A stretch of DNA of 64,000 bases from Streptomyces deccanensis (lineage in GTDB: Bacteria; Actinomycetota; Actinomycetes; Streptomycetales; Streptomycetaceae), in contig NZ_CP092431.1 in the NCBI RefSeq assembly GCF_022385335.1, forward strand, positions 7,006,001 through 7,070,000, in the 5' to 3' direction. This document shows, one piece after another, positions 36,962 to 43,985 of this stretch; the stretch's first letter is position 1; each line of letters opens with the position of its first letter. Made by a program: the position numbers and the translations under genes. The notes beneath the pieces are model-generated. The model saw only the letters and a program-made list of their open reading frames with translations, searched no databases and was not told the DNA's origin.

Positions 36962-36985
36962 AGGGGCGCGGGGAACTGCGCGACC
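36962..36985. repeat. Dispersed intergenic repeat copy
   Basis: AGGGGCGCGGGGAACTGCGC continues GACC. It lies between the convergent kinase and MarR genes and is the reverse orientation of the copies at 32254 and 42894. Confidence 0.7.
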
Positions 36986-37056
36986 AGCCACGACGAACCC
37001 GCGGCCGACACTCGACCCGCAGCCCCCCGGCGCTCAACGGGCCCCCGAGCGGAGCG

Positions 37057-37533
37057 CTACGGCTTACCCCGGTGGCTCCGGAGGTGCTCCGCGATCGGCA
37101 CCAGCGACTTGTGCAGCTCCTCCATCGCCTCCTCCGACAGCAGATCGATGAAGTGCCGCCGCACGGACGCGACATGATGCGGCGCCACCCGCTGCATCGT
37201 CGCCATGCCGTGCTCCGTGAGCACGGCGAACAGCCCGCGCCGGTCGGACTCGCAGTTCTCCCGGCGCACCAGGTCGGCGTTCTCCATCCGGGTGATCTGG
37301 TGCGAGAGACGGCTCTTGGACTGGAGCGTGGCGGCGGCGAGGTCGCTCATCCGCATCCGCCGCCCCTCCGACTCGGAGAGGTTCACCAGGATCTCGTAGT
37401 CGTTCATTGTCAGGCCGAACGGCTGCAGATCCCTTTCGAGCTGGTGCGTCAGCAGCCTGTTGACGTCCAGATGGGTGCGCCAGGCGCACTGCTCCGCATC
37501 GGTCAGCCAGCGCGTGGCCGTTTCGGTCTCCAT
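37057..37533 (-). CDS. MarR family transcriptional regulator
   Basis: A 158-residue winged-helix regulator. The DNA-binding part includes FGLTMNDYEILVNLSESEGR, MRMSDLAAATLQSKSRLSHQ and ITRMENADLVRRENCESDRR, followed by the wing GLFAVLTEHGM. Length and pattern are typical of MarR proteins. It follows the three AIM24 genes on the same strand after 136 bases. The AT-rich stretch at 37533-37570 just upstream of its start contains its promoter, but I see no clean palindrome there. Confidence 0.92.
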   Translation of the reverse strand: METETATRWLTDAEQCAWRTHLDVNRLLTHQLERDLQPFGLTMNDYEILVNLSESEGRRMRMSDLAAATLQSKSRLSHQITRMENADLVRRENCESDRRGLFAVLTEHGMATMQRVAPHHVASVRRHFIDLLSEEAMEELHKSLVPIAEHLRSHRGKP

Positions 37534-37669
37534 GAATGAAGTCTACCTAAAATGTTGAAAGGCGAACTAGTGAGGGTTCGGTGGTGTCACTCGTACGGAC
37601 AGGTCGGGTCTTACGGGTTGGAGCATGACAACGCGCACACGTTCGATGTCACACTCCGCAGACTACCGC

Positions 37670-38473
37670 TCACAGCCCGAAGCGACGCTGGAGGTCCCCC
37701 AGCTGTCCGGGAAGGCGCGGTGCCCCCGCCGGCTGTCCGTGATGCCCGGGTACCCCACCGCCGCCGGGTACGCCCGGCTCGTGCGGGACCATCCCCGTGG
37801 CCTGCTCGGCCATCAGCGTCTCGGAGGACTGGAGCAGCACCGTGCCCGCCCCGACGAACTCGAACTGGTGCTCCTCGCCGGAGGCCCCGCCGAGCCCCGT
37901 CATCGCACGTAGACCGCCCATGAGACCGGTCATGTAGCCGTGGTCGTAGTGGTGGCACGGCGAGGGGCAGTCGGCCCACCCGACCAGGGCCTGCGGGTCG
38001 ACCCGGATGGGGGGCTCCATGAACACCACCGGGCCGTTGGAGGCCGCCACGAACTTGCCCGTGCCGATGAGGGTCAGGAAGCCCGGGACGATCGACTGCT
38101 TCAGCGCGAGACTTGGCTGAAAAGCGAGGAGGTTGCCCGAGCGAATGGTGAGGTTGCCGTCCTCCAAGTCATACGAATTGACGTCGAAGGCCCGGTCGGC
38201 GAGGAGCATCTTGCCCGAGCCCTGGGCCACCACCCAGTCGCTCGCGTGCAGAGGCGAATGGAACGAGGAGCGGACGAGACGGTCGAGTCCGCCGTGCCCG
38301 ATGCCGTTGAACTCCATCTGCCCGTAGTAGGCGATCATCTTGCCCTTCTGCAGGAACCACTGGCTCCCCTTGAGCTCCACGCAGAAGGTGTAGTTGTTGA
38401 CGTTGTCGTCGGACGGCAGCGTCATCGGGTCGTGGACGGTCGGACCGGCGACCGGGGCCCCGTACATGCTCAC
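37670..38473 (-). CDS. AIM24 family protein (third of three)
   Basis: A 267-residue beta-rich protein of the AIM24 family (named after a yeast mitochondrial protein; bacterial role unclear). Typical segments are FCVELKGSQWFLQKGKMIAY, FHSPLHASDWVVAQGSGKML and MTGLMGGLRAMTGLGGASGE. It has a Gly/Pro-rich C-terminal tail of about 50 residues that the two upstream paralogues lack. GTG at 38473 overlaps the stop of the upstream gene (GTGA) and has GGAGGAG five bases away; an ATG two codons downstream is the alternative. Confidence 0.85.
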   Translation of the reverse strand: MSMYGAPVAGPTVHDPMTLPSDDNVNNYTFCVELKGSQWFLQKGKMIAYYGQMEFNGIGHGGLDRLVRSSFHSPLHASDWVVAQGSGKMLLADRAFDVNSYDLEDGNLTIRSGNLLAFQPSLALKQSIVPGFLTLIGTGKFVAASNGPVVFMEPPIRVDPQALVGWADCPSPCHHYDHGYMTGLMGGLRAMTGLGGASGEEHQFEFVGAGTVLLQSSETLMAEQATGMVPHEPGVPGGGGVPGHHGQPAGAPRLPGQLGDLQRRFGL

Positions 38474-39129
38474 AGCTTCTCCTCCGAGGCCTGGACGTAC
38501 ACCGCACCACTGCCGCTCAGCTCCAGCTGGAACGCCTCGCCGGAGCCCCGGCCCACCATGTCGCGCCAGCCGAGCGCGGTGGAGAGCTTGTTGCGTACGT
38601 CGCCGTGGTGCGCCACGTACGCCTGCGGGTCGACATGGACCGGGCGCTGGGGGGTGATCGGGACCTCGATCACTCCGCCGTGCGCCATGACGGCGACGGC
38701 GCCGTGGCCCTTGAGGGTGGTGGTGAACAGGCCCTGGCCCGTCACCTGGCCCCGGACCATGCCCATGACGCCGCCCTGCGAGCCCATGAACATCGTGCCC
38801 TGCTGGAGGGTGCCGTCGAAGGCCAGCAGCCGGTCGGCCTCGACGTAGAGCGTCTCGCCGGTCAGGTTGATCACCTGGATGTGGTGACCGCCGTGCCCGA
38901 ACAGGACGGTGCCGCTGCCCTCGACGGTCATCAGCGGCGTCGCCTCGCCCGCCACCCGACGGCCGATCATCGAGGCGATACCGCCCTGACCGCCCTGCAT
39001 GTTGGGGGTGAACGACACCTCGCCCTTGTAGGCGAGCATCGCGCCGCGCTGGCTGAACAGCCGCTGGCCCGGCATCACCGTCGCCTCGATCATCTTCGAG
39101 TTGATCTCACGGAAGGCCATGTCAGACAT
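38470..39129 (-). CDS. AIM24 family protein (second of three)
   Basis: A 219-residue AIM24 paralogue. It shares the pattern [60 protein letters not shown] and the terminal [21 protein letters not shown] with its neighbours. Its start overlaps the stop of the first copy by eight bases, and its stop overlaps the start of the third copy. The three genes are a tight translational unit. Confidence 0.86.
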   Translation of the reverse strand: MSDMAFREINSKMIEATVMPGQRLFSQRGAMLAYKGEVSFTPNMQGGQGGIASMIGRRVAGEATPLMTVEGSGTVLFGHGGHHIQVINLTGETLYVEADRLLAFDGTLQQGTMFMGSQGGVMGMVRGQVTGQGLFTTTLKGHGAVAVMAHGGVIEVPITPQRPVHVDPQAYVAHHGDVRNKLSTALGWRDMVGRGSGEAFQLELSGSGAVYVQASEEKL

Positions 39130-39760
39130 CCCCCGCCACCGTGTTGCGCTCGCTGGGCTGGACGTAGACCAGTCCGTCGCCCTCGAAGCGGATCTGGAAG
39201 GCCTCGCCGCCGCCCTCGCCCATGAACGTGCGGAACGTCACACCGGACTGGAAGGACTGCTGGAGGTTGCCCTGGTGCGCGATGTACGCCCCCGGGTCCA
39301 CCGTCAGCGGGTACTGGTGGCTCACCCGCAGCACCACCGCCGGACCGTCGGACATGATCGCCGCCTGACCGTGGCCCTCGATCGTCGTGGTGAACAGGCC
39401 GTTGCCCTGCGAGGCGCCGCGCAGCCCCGTGAAGCTCGTGCCCGTCCGCAGCCCGGAGTCCGTCGCGAGCAGATTGCTCGACTCCACGAACAGCTTGTCC
39501 CCCTGAAGATTCACGAGGTTGATCTCGGAGGCCCGGTCCGCGAACCAGCAGGTCCCTTGCCCGGTCACCTCCATCAACGTCATCTGCTCACCCGTGAGCC
39601 GCCGCGTCACCATCCCCCGCAGGCCCTCACCACCGCCGCTCAGTTTCTTGAACGACATCTGACCGTCGTAGGCGACCATCGAGCCGTTCTTCGCCTTCAC
39701 GGCGTCCCCGGTCATGTCGACGGCCAGCACTTTGCTGCCTTGAAGTCGGAACATTGCCAC
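39122..39760 (-). CDS. AIM24 family protein (first of three)
   Basis: A 212-residue AIM24 paralogue with [60 protein letters not shown] and the end [20 protein letters not shown]. It is the first gene of the triplet and starts with GTG at 39760 (or ATG two codons later). The upstream space to the divergent DUF3817 gene carries a CCGGCC-GAT-GGCCGG dyad at 39774-39788. No function is established for the bacterial family; membrane or envelope association has been suggested. Confidence 0.86.
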   Translation of the reverse strand: MAMFRLQGSKVLAVDMTGDAVKAKNGSMVAYDGQMSFKKLSGGGEGLRGMVTRRLTGEQMTLMEVTGQGTCWFADRASEINLVNLQGDKLFVESSNLLATDSGLRTGTSFTGLRGASQGNGLFTTTIEGHGQAAIMSDGPAVVLRVSHQYPLTVDPGAYIAHQGNLQQSFQSGVTFRTFMGEGGGEAFQIRFEGDGLVYVQPSERNTVAGDV

Positions 39761-39773
39761 GGGGTGACGTTAA

Positions 39774-39788
39774 CCGGCCGATGGCCGG
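39774..39788. promoter_or_regulatory. CCGGCC-GAT-GGCCGG dyad upstream of the AIM24 operon
   Basis: A perfect six-base dyad with a three-base centre lies 14 bases upstream of the first AIM24 start on the minus strand. It could be an operator or a leader hairpin. Confidence 0.4.
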
Positions 39789-39890
39789 ACAGGACAGGGC
39801 CCAGAGGGGGATCTCGACCCGAAGGGACCCTAGGGGACGTCCCGGGAGCGACGGATGTCAGAATGGGACCGCGCTTGTGCATCTGTTCAC

Positions 39891-39924
39891 AAACAGACCC
39901 CACCGAAAAACAGACCCCACCGAA
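39891..39924. repeat. Perfect 17-bp tandem duplication
   Basis: AAACAGACCCCACCGAA occurs twice head to tail, at 39891-39907 and 39908-39924. The second copy runs straight into the ribosome site of the DUF3817 gene (start 39933). Confidence 0.9.
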
Positions 39925-39932
39925 GGTGACCC

Positions 39933-40277
39933 GTGGACATAAAGACCGTCTCCGCCCTCCGCCGCCTGCGCCTCGTCTCCGCCCCCGAGGCCGTCTCCTT
40001 CCTGCTGCTGCTCGTCTGCTCGGTGCTGAAGCGGACCACGGAGTTCAACGCGGTGCCCGTCATGGGCTGGGTCCACGCCATCCTCTTCATCCTGTACCTG
40101 ATCTTCTGGGCCGACGCCTGGAACCGTACGAAGTGGTCGCTGAAGACCGCCGCGCTCTACTTCGCCCTGGCCGTCCTGCCCGCCGGCGGCTTCTTCGCCG
40201 AGCGCAAGCTGCGCCGCGAGGCCGAGGACGCGGTCATCGCCGGCCGCGCCCGCAAGGAAGGGGTCGTGAACGCGTGA
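39933..40277 (+). CDS. DUF3817 membrane protein
   Basis: A 114-residue protein with three hydrophobic helices (about 18-36, 45-62 and 68-87). It shows the DUF3817 pattern [38 protein letters not shown] and [19 protein letters not shown] at 39933 with AAGGTG upstream. Its stop overlaps the GTG of the next gene. A second DUF3817 gene occurs at 43575 with the corresponding FVERKVSRELE ending. Confidence 0.86.
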   Translation: MDIKTVSALRRLRLVSAPEAVSFLLLLVCSVLKRTTEFNAVPVMGWVHAILFILYLIFWADAWNRTKWSLKTAALYFALAVLPAGGFFAERKLRREAEDAVIAGRARKEGVVNA

Positions 40278-40567
40278 TCGTCGCCTTCTCCGTGACCCCC
40301 CTCGGCGTCGGCGAGGACGTGGGGGAGTACGTCGCCGACGCCGTACGGGTCGTCCGTGAATCGGGGCTGCCGAACCGGACCGACGCCATGTTCACCTCGA
40401 TCGAGGGGGAGTGGGCCGAGGTCATGGAGGTCGTACGCCGCGCCGTCGCCGCCGTCGAGGAGCGCGCGCCCCGTGTCTCCCTCGTCCTCAAGGCCGACAT
40501 CCGCCCCGGCGTCACGGACGGTCTCACGTCCAAGGTGGAGACGGTGGAGCGTCACCTGTCCGAGTAG
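40274..40567 (+). CDS. MTH1187-family (thiamine-binding-type) protein
   Basis: A 97-residue single ferredoxin-like domain protein of the MTH1187/YkoF-like group. It starts [20 protein letters not shown], then [20 protein letters not shown] and [20 protein letters not shown], ending [15 protein letters not shown]. Some relatives bind thiamine or its derivatives; here no thiamine genes are adjacent. GTG at 40274 overlaps the stop of the DUF3817 gene (GTGA). It is closed by a terminator. Confidence 0.87.
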   Translation: MIVAFSVTPLGVGEDVGEYVADAVRVVRESGLPNRTDAMFTSIEGEWAEVMEVVRRAVAAVEERAPRVSLVLKADIRPGVTDGLTSKVETVERHLSE

Positions 40568-40591
40568 TCGTCGGTCGTACGGTCGACGACG

Positions 40592-40626
40592 GAGAACCCC
40601 GGTCCTTTGTGGGCCGGGGTTTTCTC
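40592..40626 (+). terminator. Rho-independent terminator
   Basis: AACCCCGG(TCC) pairs with (GGG)CCGGGGTT around a short TTTGT loop and continues into TTTCTC; the outer GAGAA/TTCTC bases also pair. It lies 24 bases after the MTH1187-family stop codon. Confidence 0.85.
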
Positions 40627-40637
40627 ATGCCGAGCTG

Positions 40638-40655
40638 TTTGAGCGATCGCTCAAA
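40638..40655. promoter_or_regulatory. Palindromic operator 1 of the SRPBCC/DUF4166/TetR operon
   Basis: TTTGAGCGATCGCTCAAA is a perfect 18-bp palindrome upstream of the operon at 40734. A close copy lies at 40681-40696 with centres 42 bp apart, about four helical turns. Confidence 0.82.
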
Positions 40656-40680
40656 TCGGAGTACGGTCGTGCCCAGCGCA

Positions 40681-40696
40681 TTGAGCAGTCGCTCAA
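40681..40696. promoter_or_regulatory. Palindromic operator 2 of the SRPBCC/DUF4166/TetR operon
   Basis: TTGAGC-AGTC-GCTCAA repeats the half sites of operator 1. It lies 38 bases upstream of the first gene start and is likely bound by the TetR protein encoded as third gene of the operon. Confidence 0.8.
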
Positions 40697-40733
40697 AAAT
40701 TGCTGACGGACCGCATGACCTGGGGGAACGAGG

Positions 40734-41489
40734 ATGGGGCTCTACATCGAGACACGCGTACGGGCGGATCTGGAGGAGGTGTGGGCCCGCACCCAGGACC
40801 CCGCCCTCCATCAGCGCTGGGACCTGCGCTTCACCGAGATCGACTACCTCCCGCACGCGGAGGGCGAGCCGCAGCGCTTCCGGTACGCCACCCGCGTGCT
40901 CCCGGGCCTGACGGTCGCCGGGACCGGCGTCTCGGCAGGGGAGAAGGAGCGCCCGGACGGCACCCGCACCTCGGCGCTGCGGTTCGCCTCGCCGCACCCG
41001 CTCTCCCTGATCGCCGAGGGCAGCGGCTACTGGCGCTACGTCCCGGACGGCGAGGGCGTCCGCTTCCTCACCGGCTACGACTACCGCCCCCGCTGGGGCC
41101 GCCCGGGCACCCTCGCCGACCGGGCGCTGTTCCGCCCGCTCATGGGCTGGGCCACCGCCTGGTCCTTCGACCGCCTCCGCCTGTGGTTGGAGCGGGACAT
41201 CACTCCCGAACGGGCCCTGCGGCGCTGGCTCGCCGAGGCGGGCGTGCGCGGGCTGACGATCGTGGCCGCCTGCGCCGGGCTCGTGTGCGGGGCGCTCGCG
41301 GACCCGGCGGGCGTGCCGGCGCAGCTCGCGCCGCTCGCGCTGTTCGCGACGCCGGTCCTGGCCGTGTCGGCGGTCCTGGCCGCCCTGCTCGTACCGCCCC
41401 TGCCCGGCACCCCGTCCGCCCGCCGCTGCCTGCGGACCGCGCCCGCACGCGCGCGTGCGCCCCGGCTGCTCGCGACCCTGAAGGGATGA
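40734..41489 (+). CDS. SRPBCC-fold protein with C-terminal membrane helices
   Basis: A 251-residue protein. The N-terminal 160 residues resemble the SRPBCC/polyketide-cyclase fold (MGLYIETRVRADLEEVWART, LHQRWDLRFTEIDYLP, SGYWRYVPDGEGVRFLTGYD). Two hydrophobic helices follow (GLTIVAACAGLVCGALA and LALFATPVLAVSAVLAALLV), then a basic tail. The fold binds hydrophobic ligands. It is first in an operon with a DUF4166 gene (overlap ATGA) and a TetR gene. Function unknown. Confidence 0.8.
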   Translation: MGLYIETRVRADLEEVWARTQDPALHQRWDLRFTEIDYLPHAEGEPQRFRYATRVLPGLTVAGTGVSAGEKERPDGTRTSALRFASPHPLSLIAEGSGYWRYVPDGEGVRFLTGYDYRPRWGRPGTLADRALFRPLMGWATAWSFDRLRLWLERDITPERALRRWLAEAGVRGLTIVAACAGLVCGALADPAGVPAQLAPLALFATPVLAVSAVLAALLVPPLPGTPSARRCLRTAPARARAPRLLATLKG

Positions 41490-42244
41490 CCGGCATGGAT
41501 GCCACGACTCCGGGGCCCGGCCCGTCCCCTTCCGCGCCGTCCCCCTCTCCCGCGCCGCCCTCCCCGGCCTCGATCTTCCGTACGGTCATGGGCGCGGACT
41601 TCGACCGGCTCCATCCCGAGCTGCGCCGGCGCTTCTCGGTCGGACTGGCGAGTGGGCAGGCGTGCACGGGCCGGGGTGTGATGGACCGCGTCTGGCACGG
41701 GCGGGGCCTGGTGAAACCGTTCCTCGCGCTCGGGGGCACCCGGAACATCCTCGTCCCGCGTGAGGGGCGCGATGTCCCCTTCACCATCGAGAACGTGCCG
41801 TACGCCGACGGTTTCGGCCGTGAGACGGTGACGTTCGTGCGTACCTTCGACCTGCCCGGCCGGTCCCGCCGGTTCGACGCCCAGATGGTGCTGAGCCCCA
41901 AGGGCGACCGCGTCCTCGACTACCTCGGCACCCACCAGCACCTCGCCAGCGACCTGCACTTCCGTGCGGAGCCCGACGGGTCGCTGCTGATCCGCTCCGG
42001 CGAGCACCGCTTCCGTGAGGGGCCGGTCGACGTCCGTGTCCCCGGGCTCATCGGCGGTGACGCGGAGGTGCGGGAGCGGTTCGACGAGCGGACCGGGCGT
42101 TTCCGGATCCAGGTGCGGGTGGTGAACCGGTACGTCGGGCCGCTCTTCGGTTACGAGGGCTCCTTCACCGCGACCTACCAGGACGTCCGGGTGTGCGGGG
42201 TGCGGCCCGGGCTGCGGCCGGTCCGTGAGGAGGCGCGGGCGTGA
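41486..42244 (+). CDS. DUF4166 domain protein
   Basis: A 252-residue protein with a low-complexity Pro/Ser N terminus (about 5-28) and a DUF4166 domain that covers the rest, for example FRTVMGADFDRLHPELRRRF, GRGVMDRVWHGRGLVKPF and VVNRYVGPLFGYEGSF near the C terminus. Its ATG overlaps the stop of the SRPBCC gene, and its stop overlaps the start of the TetR gene (GTGA). DUF4166 is often found with saccharopine-dehydrogenase-like proteins; none is present here. Role unknown. Confidence 0.83.
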   Translation: MTGMDATTPGPGPSPSAPSPSPAPPSPASIFRTVMGADFDRLHPELRRRFSVGLASGQACTGRGVMDRVWHGRGLVKPFLALGGTRNILVPREGRDVPFTIENVPYADGFGRETVTFVRTFDLPGRSRRFDAQMVLSPKGDRVLDYLGTHQHLASDLHFRAEPDGSLLIRSGEHRFREGPVDVRVPGLIGGDAEVRERFDERTGRFRIQVRVVNRYVGPLFGYEGSFTATYQDVRVCGVRPGLRPVREEARA

Positions 42245-42873
42245 GCGCGGAGACCCGGACGAAGCTGCTGGAGGGCGCGCTGCGGACGCTCGTCGAGCAG
42301 GGGATCGCCAAGACGTCCGCCCGTTCGATCGCCGCGACCGCCGGGGTGAACCAGGCGCTCGTCTTCTACCACTTCGGGTCCGTGGACGAACTCCTCGCGG
42401 CCGCCTGCCGGTACGGGGCGGAGCAGCGGGTCGCCCGCCATCGGGAGCGGATGGCGGCGATCGGGTCGCTCTCCGAACTGCTGGCCTTCGGGCGGGAGAT
42501 GCATGTGGAGGAGCGGGCGGCGGGGCATGTGGCCGTGCTGGGCCAGTTGCTGGCGGGGGCGCAGACCCAGGCGCGGCTGGCGCCGGCGACGGCGGCGGGG
42601 CTGGACCTGTGGATCGCGGAGGTGGAGGGGGTGTTGCGGCGGGTCCTCGCGGGCTCGCCGCTCGGGGAGTTCGTCGACGCGGGGGGGCTGGCTCGGGCCG
42701 TGGCGGCTTCGTTCGTGGGGCTGGAGCTGTACGAGGGGGTGGATCCGGAGGGGGCGGGGGAGGCGCTCGGGGCGCTGGAGCAGTTGGCGGGGCTTGTCGC
42801 CGCGTTGGACGGGCTCGGGGCTGTGGCACAGCGGGCGGTGCGGCATCAGTTGCGGAAGGCGGCGGGGCGGTGA
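42241..42873 (+). CDS. TetR family regulator
   Basis: A 210-residue regulator with the DNA-binding segment TKLLEGALRTLVEQGIAKTS, ARSIAATAGVNQALVFYHFG and SVDELLAAACRYGAEQR. It is the third gene of the overlapping SRPBCC-DUF4166 operon. The two GAGCGATCGCTC-type palindromes before the operon are its likely operators, which would make this an autoregulated module. GTG at 42241. Confidence 0.9.
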   Translation: MSAETRTKLLEGALRTLVEQGIAKTSARSIAATAGVNQALVFYHFGSVDELLAAACRYGAEQRVARHRERMAAIGSLSELLAFGREMHVEERAAGHVAVLGQLLAGAQTQARLAPATAAGLDLWIAEVEGVLRRVLAGSPLGEFVDAGGLARAVAASFVGLELYEGVDPEGAGEALGALEQLAGLVAALDGLGAVAQRAVRHQLRKAAGR

Positions 42874-42893
42874 GGTCGGGTTCGGGTGCGGGG

Positions 42894-42938
42894 CGGGGCT
42901 CCGCCCCGAACCCCGTTCGCGCAGTTCCCCGCGCCCCT
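42894..42938. repeat. Dispersed intergenic repeat, long copy
   Basis: CGGGGCTCCGCCCCGAACCC continues through CGTTCGCGCAGTTCCCCGCG and CCCCT. It matches the copy at 32254-32298 over nearly its whole length and lies just after the TetR stop codon. Confidence 0.72.
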
Positions 42939-43009
42939 GTGGTGGTGGACGGCGACCGAAAGGCGAGACGGGGCTGACCGGCATGTGACCGGCCGGTAAG
43001 GTCTGGGGC

Positions 43010-43519
43010 GTGCCGAAGCCGCTCAGCCTCTCCTTCGATCCCATCTCGCGCGCCGACGAGCACTGGAAGCAGCGCTGGGGGAACGTGCCGTCCATGGCCG
43101 CGATCACGTCGATCATGCGTGCCCAGCAGATCCTGCTGGCGGAGGTCGACGCGGTGGTCAAACCGTACGGGCTGACGTTCGCGCGCTACGAGGCCCTCGT
43201 GCTGCTCACCTTCTCGCAGAAGGGCGAGCTGCCGATGTCCAAGATCGGTGAGCGGCTCATGGTGCACCCCACCTCCGTGACGAACACCGTCGACCGTCTG
43301 GTGAAGTCCGGTCTGGTCGACAAGCGCCCCAACCCCAACGACGGCCGCGGCACCCTCGCCTCCATCACCGACAAGGGCCGCGAGGTCTGCGACGCCGCCA
43401 CCCGTGACCTCATGGCCATGGACTTCGGCCTCGGCGCCTACGACGCCGAGGAGTGCGCGGAGATCTTCGCGATGCTCAGGCCGCTGCGGGTGGCGGCGGG
43501 GGACTTCGAGGAGAGCTGA
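43010..43519 (+). CDS. MarR family transcriptional regulator
   Basis: A 169-residue winged-helix regulator with the segments AAITSIMRAQQILLAEVDAV, YGLTFARYEALVLLTFSQKG, ELPMSKIGERLMVHPTSVTN and TVDRLVKSGLVDKRPNPNDG. This is a typical MarR DNA-binding domain with a long dimerisation region. GTG at 43010. The DUF3817 gene and icmA follow in the same direction; any link to the palindrome at 43955 is only a possibility. Confidence 0.9.
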   Translation: MPKPLSLSFDPISRADEHWKQRWGNVPSMAAITSIMRAQQILLAEVDAVVKPYGLTFARYEALVLLTFSQKGELPMSKIGERLMVHPTSVTNTVDRLVKSGLVDKRPNPNDGRGTLASITDKGREVCDAATRDLMAMDFGLGAYDAEECAEIFAMLRPLRVAAGDFEES

Positions 43520-43574
43520 GCCGGCGGCCGGGGGTGCTCGAAGATCGTGCCCGACCTGTGGCTACGCTCGTGCT

Positions 43575-43913
43575 ATGAAAAAGAGCGTGCTGACCCGCTA
43601 CCGCGTCCTGGCCTATGTCACCGGTGTGCTGCTGGTACTGCTGACCCTGGGCATGATCGGCAAGTACGTGCTCGAACTGGACGGGGCCGCGGACTTCACG
43701 TACGTCGTCAGCCTCGCGCACGGCTGGCTGTACGTCCTGTACCTGGTCTTCGCCTTCGATCTCGGCTCCAAGGCGAAGTGGCCGGTCAAGAAGCAGATCT
43801 GGGTGCTGCTGGCGGGCACGATCCCGACGGCCGCCTTCTTCGTGGAGCGCAAGGTCAGCCGCGAGCTGGAAGCGAAGATCGAGGACAGCTCGGTCGCGAC
43901 CGCCAAGGCGTAA
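43575..43913 (+). CDS. DUF3817 membrane protein (second copy)
   Basis: A 112-residue protein with three membrane helices and the DUF3817 pattern RVLAYVTGVLLVLLTLGMIG, SLAHGWLYVLYLVFAFDLGS and TIPTAAFFVERKVSREL. It is paralogous to the protein at 39933. ATG at 43575. It lies 55 bases after the MarR gene. Function unknown. Confidence 0.87.
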   Translation: MKKSVLTRYRVLAYVTGVLLVLLTLGMIGKYVLELDGAADFTYVVSLAHGWLYVLYLVFAFDLGSKAKWPVKKQIWVLLAGTIPTAAFFVERKVSRELEAKIEDSSVATAKA

Positions 43914-43954
43914 TTTCACCGCCGTGCGGACGCCTACGGCGGTCTGTCGTCGAC

Positions 43955-43978
43955 ATTTACTAGGACGTCCTAGTAAAT
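43955..43978. promoter_or_regulatory. Perfect 24-bp palindrome just upstream of icmA
   Basis: ATTTACTAGGAC-GTCCTAGTAAAT is a perfect palindrome centred on an AatII-like GACGTC. It ends only seven bases before the icmA ATG at 43986, so a bound protein would cover the promoter or leader. No strong ribosome site is seen other than GGTGG next to it. Confidence 0.85.
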
Positions 43979-43985
43979 TGGTGGT

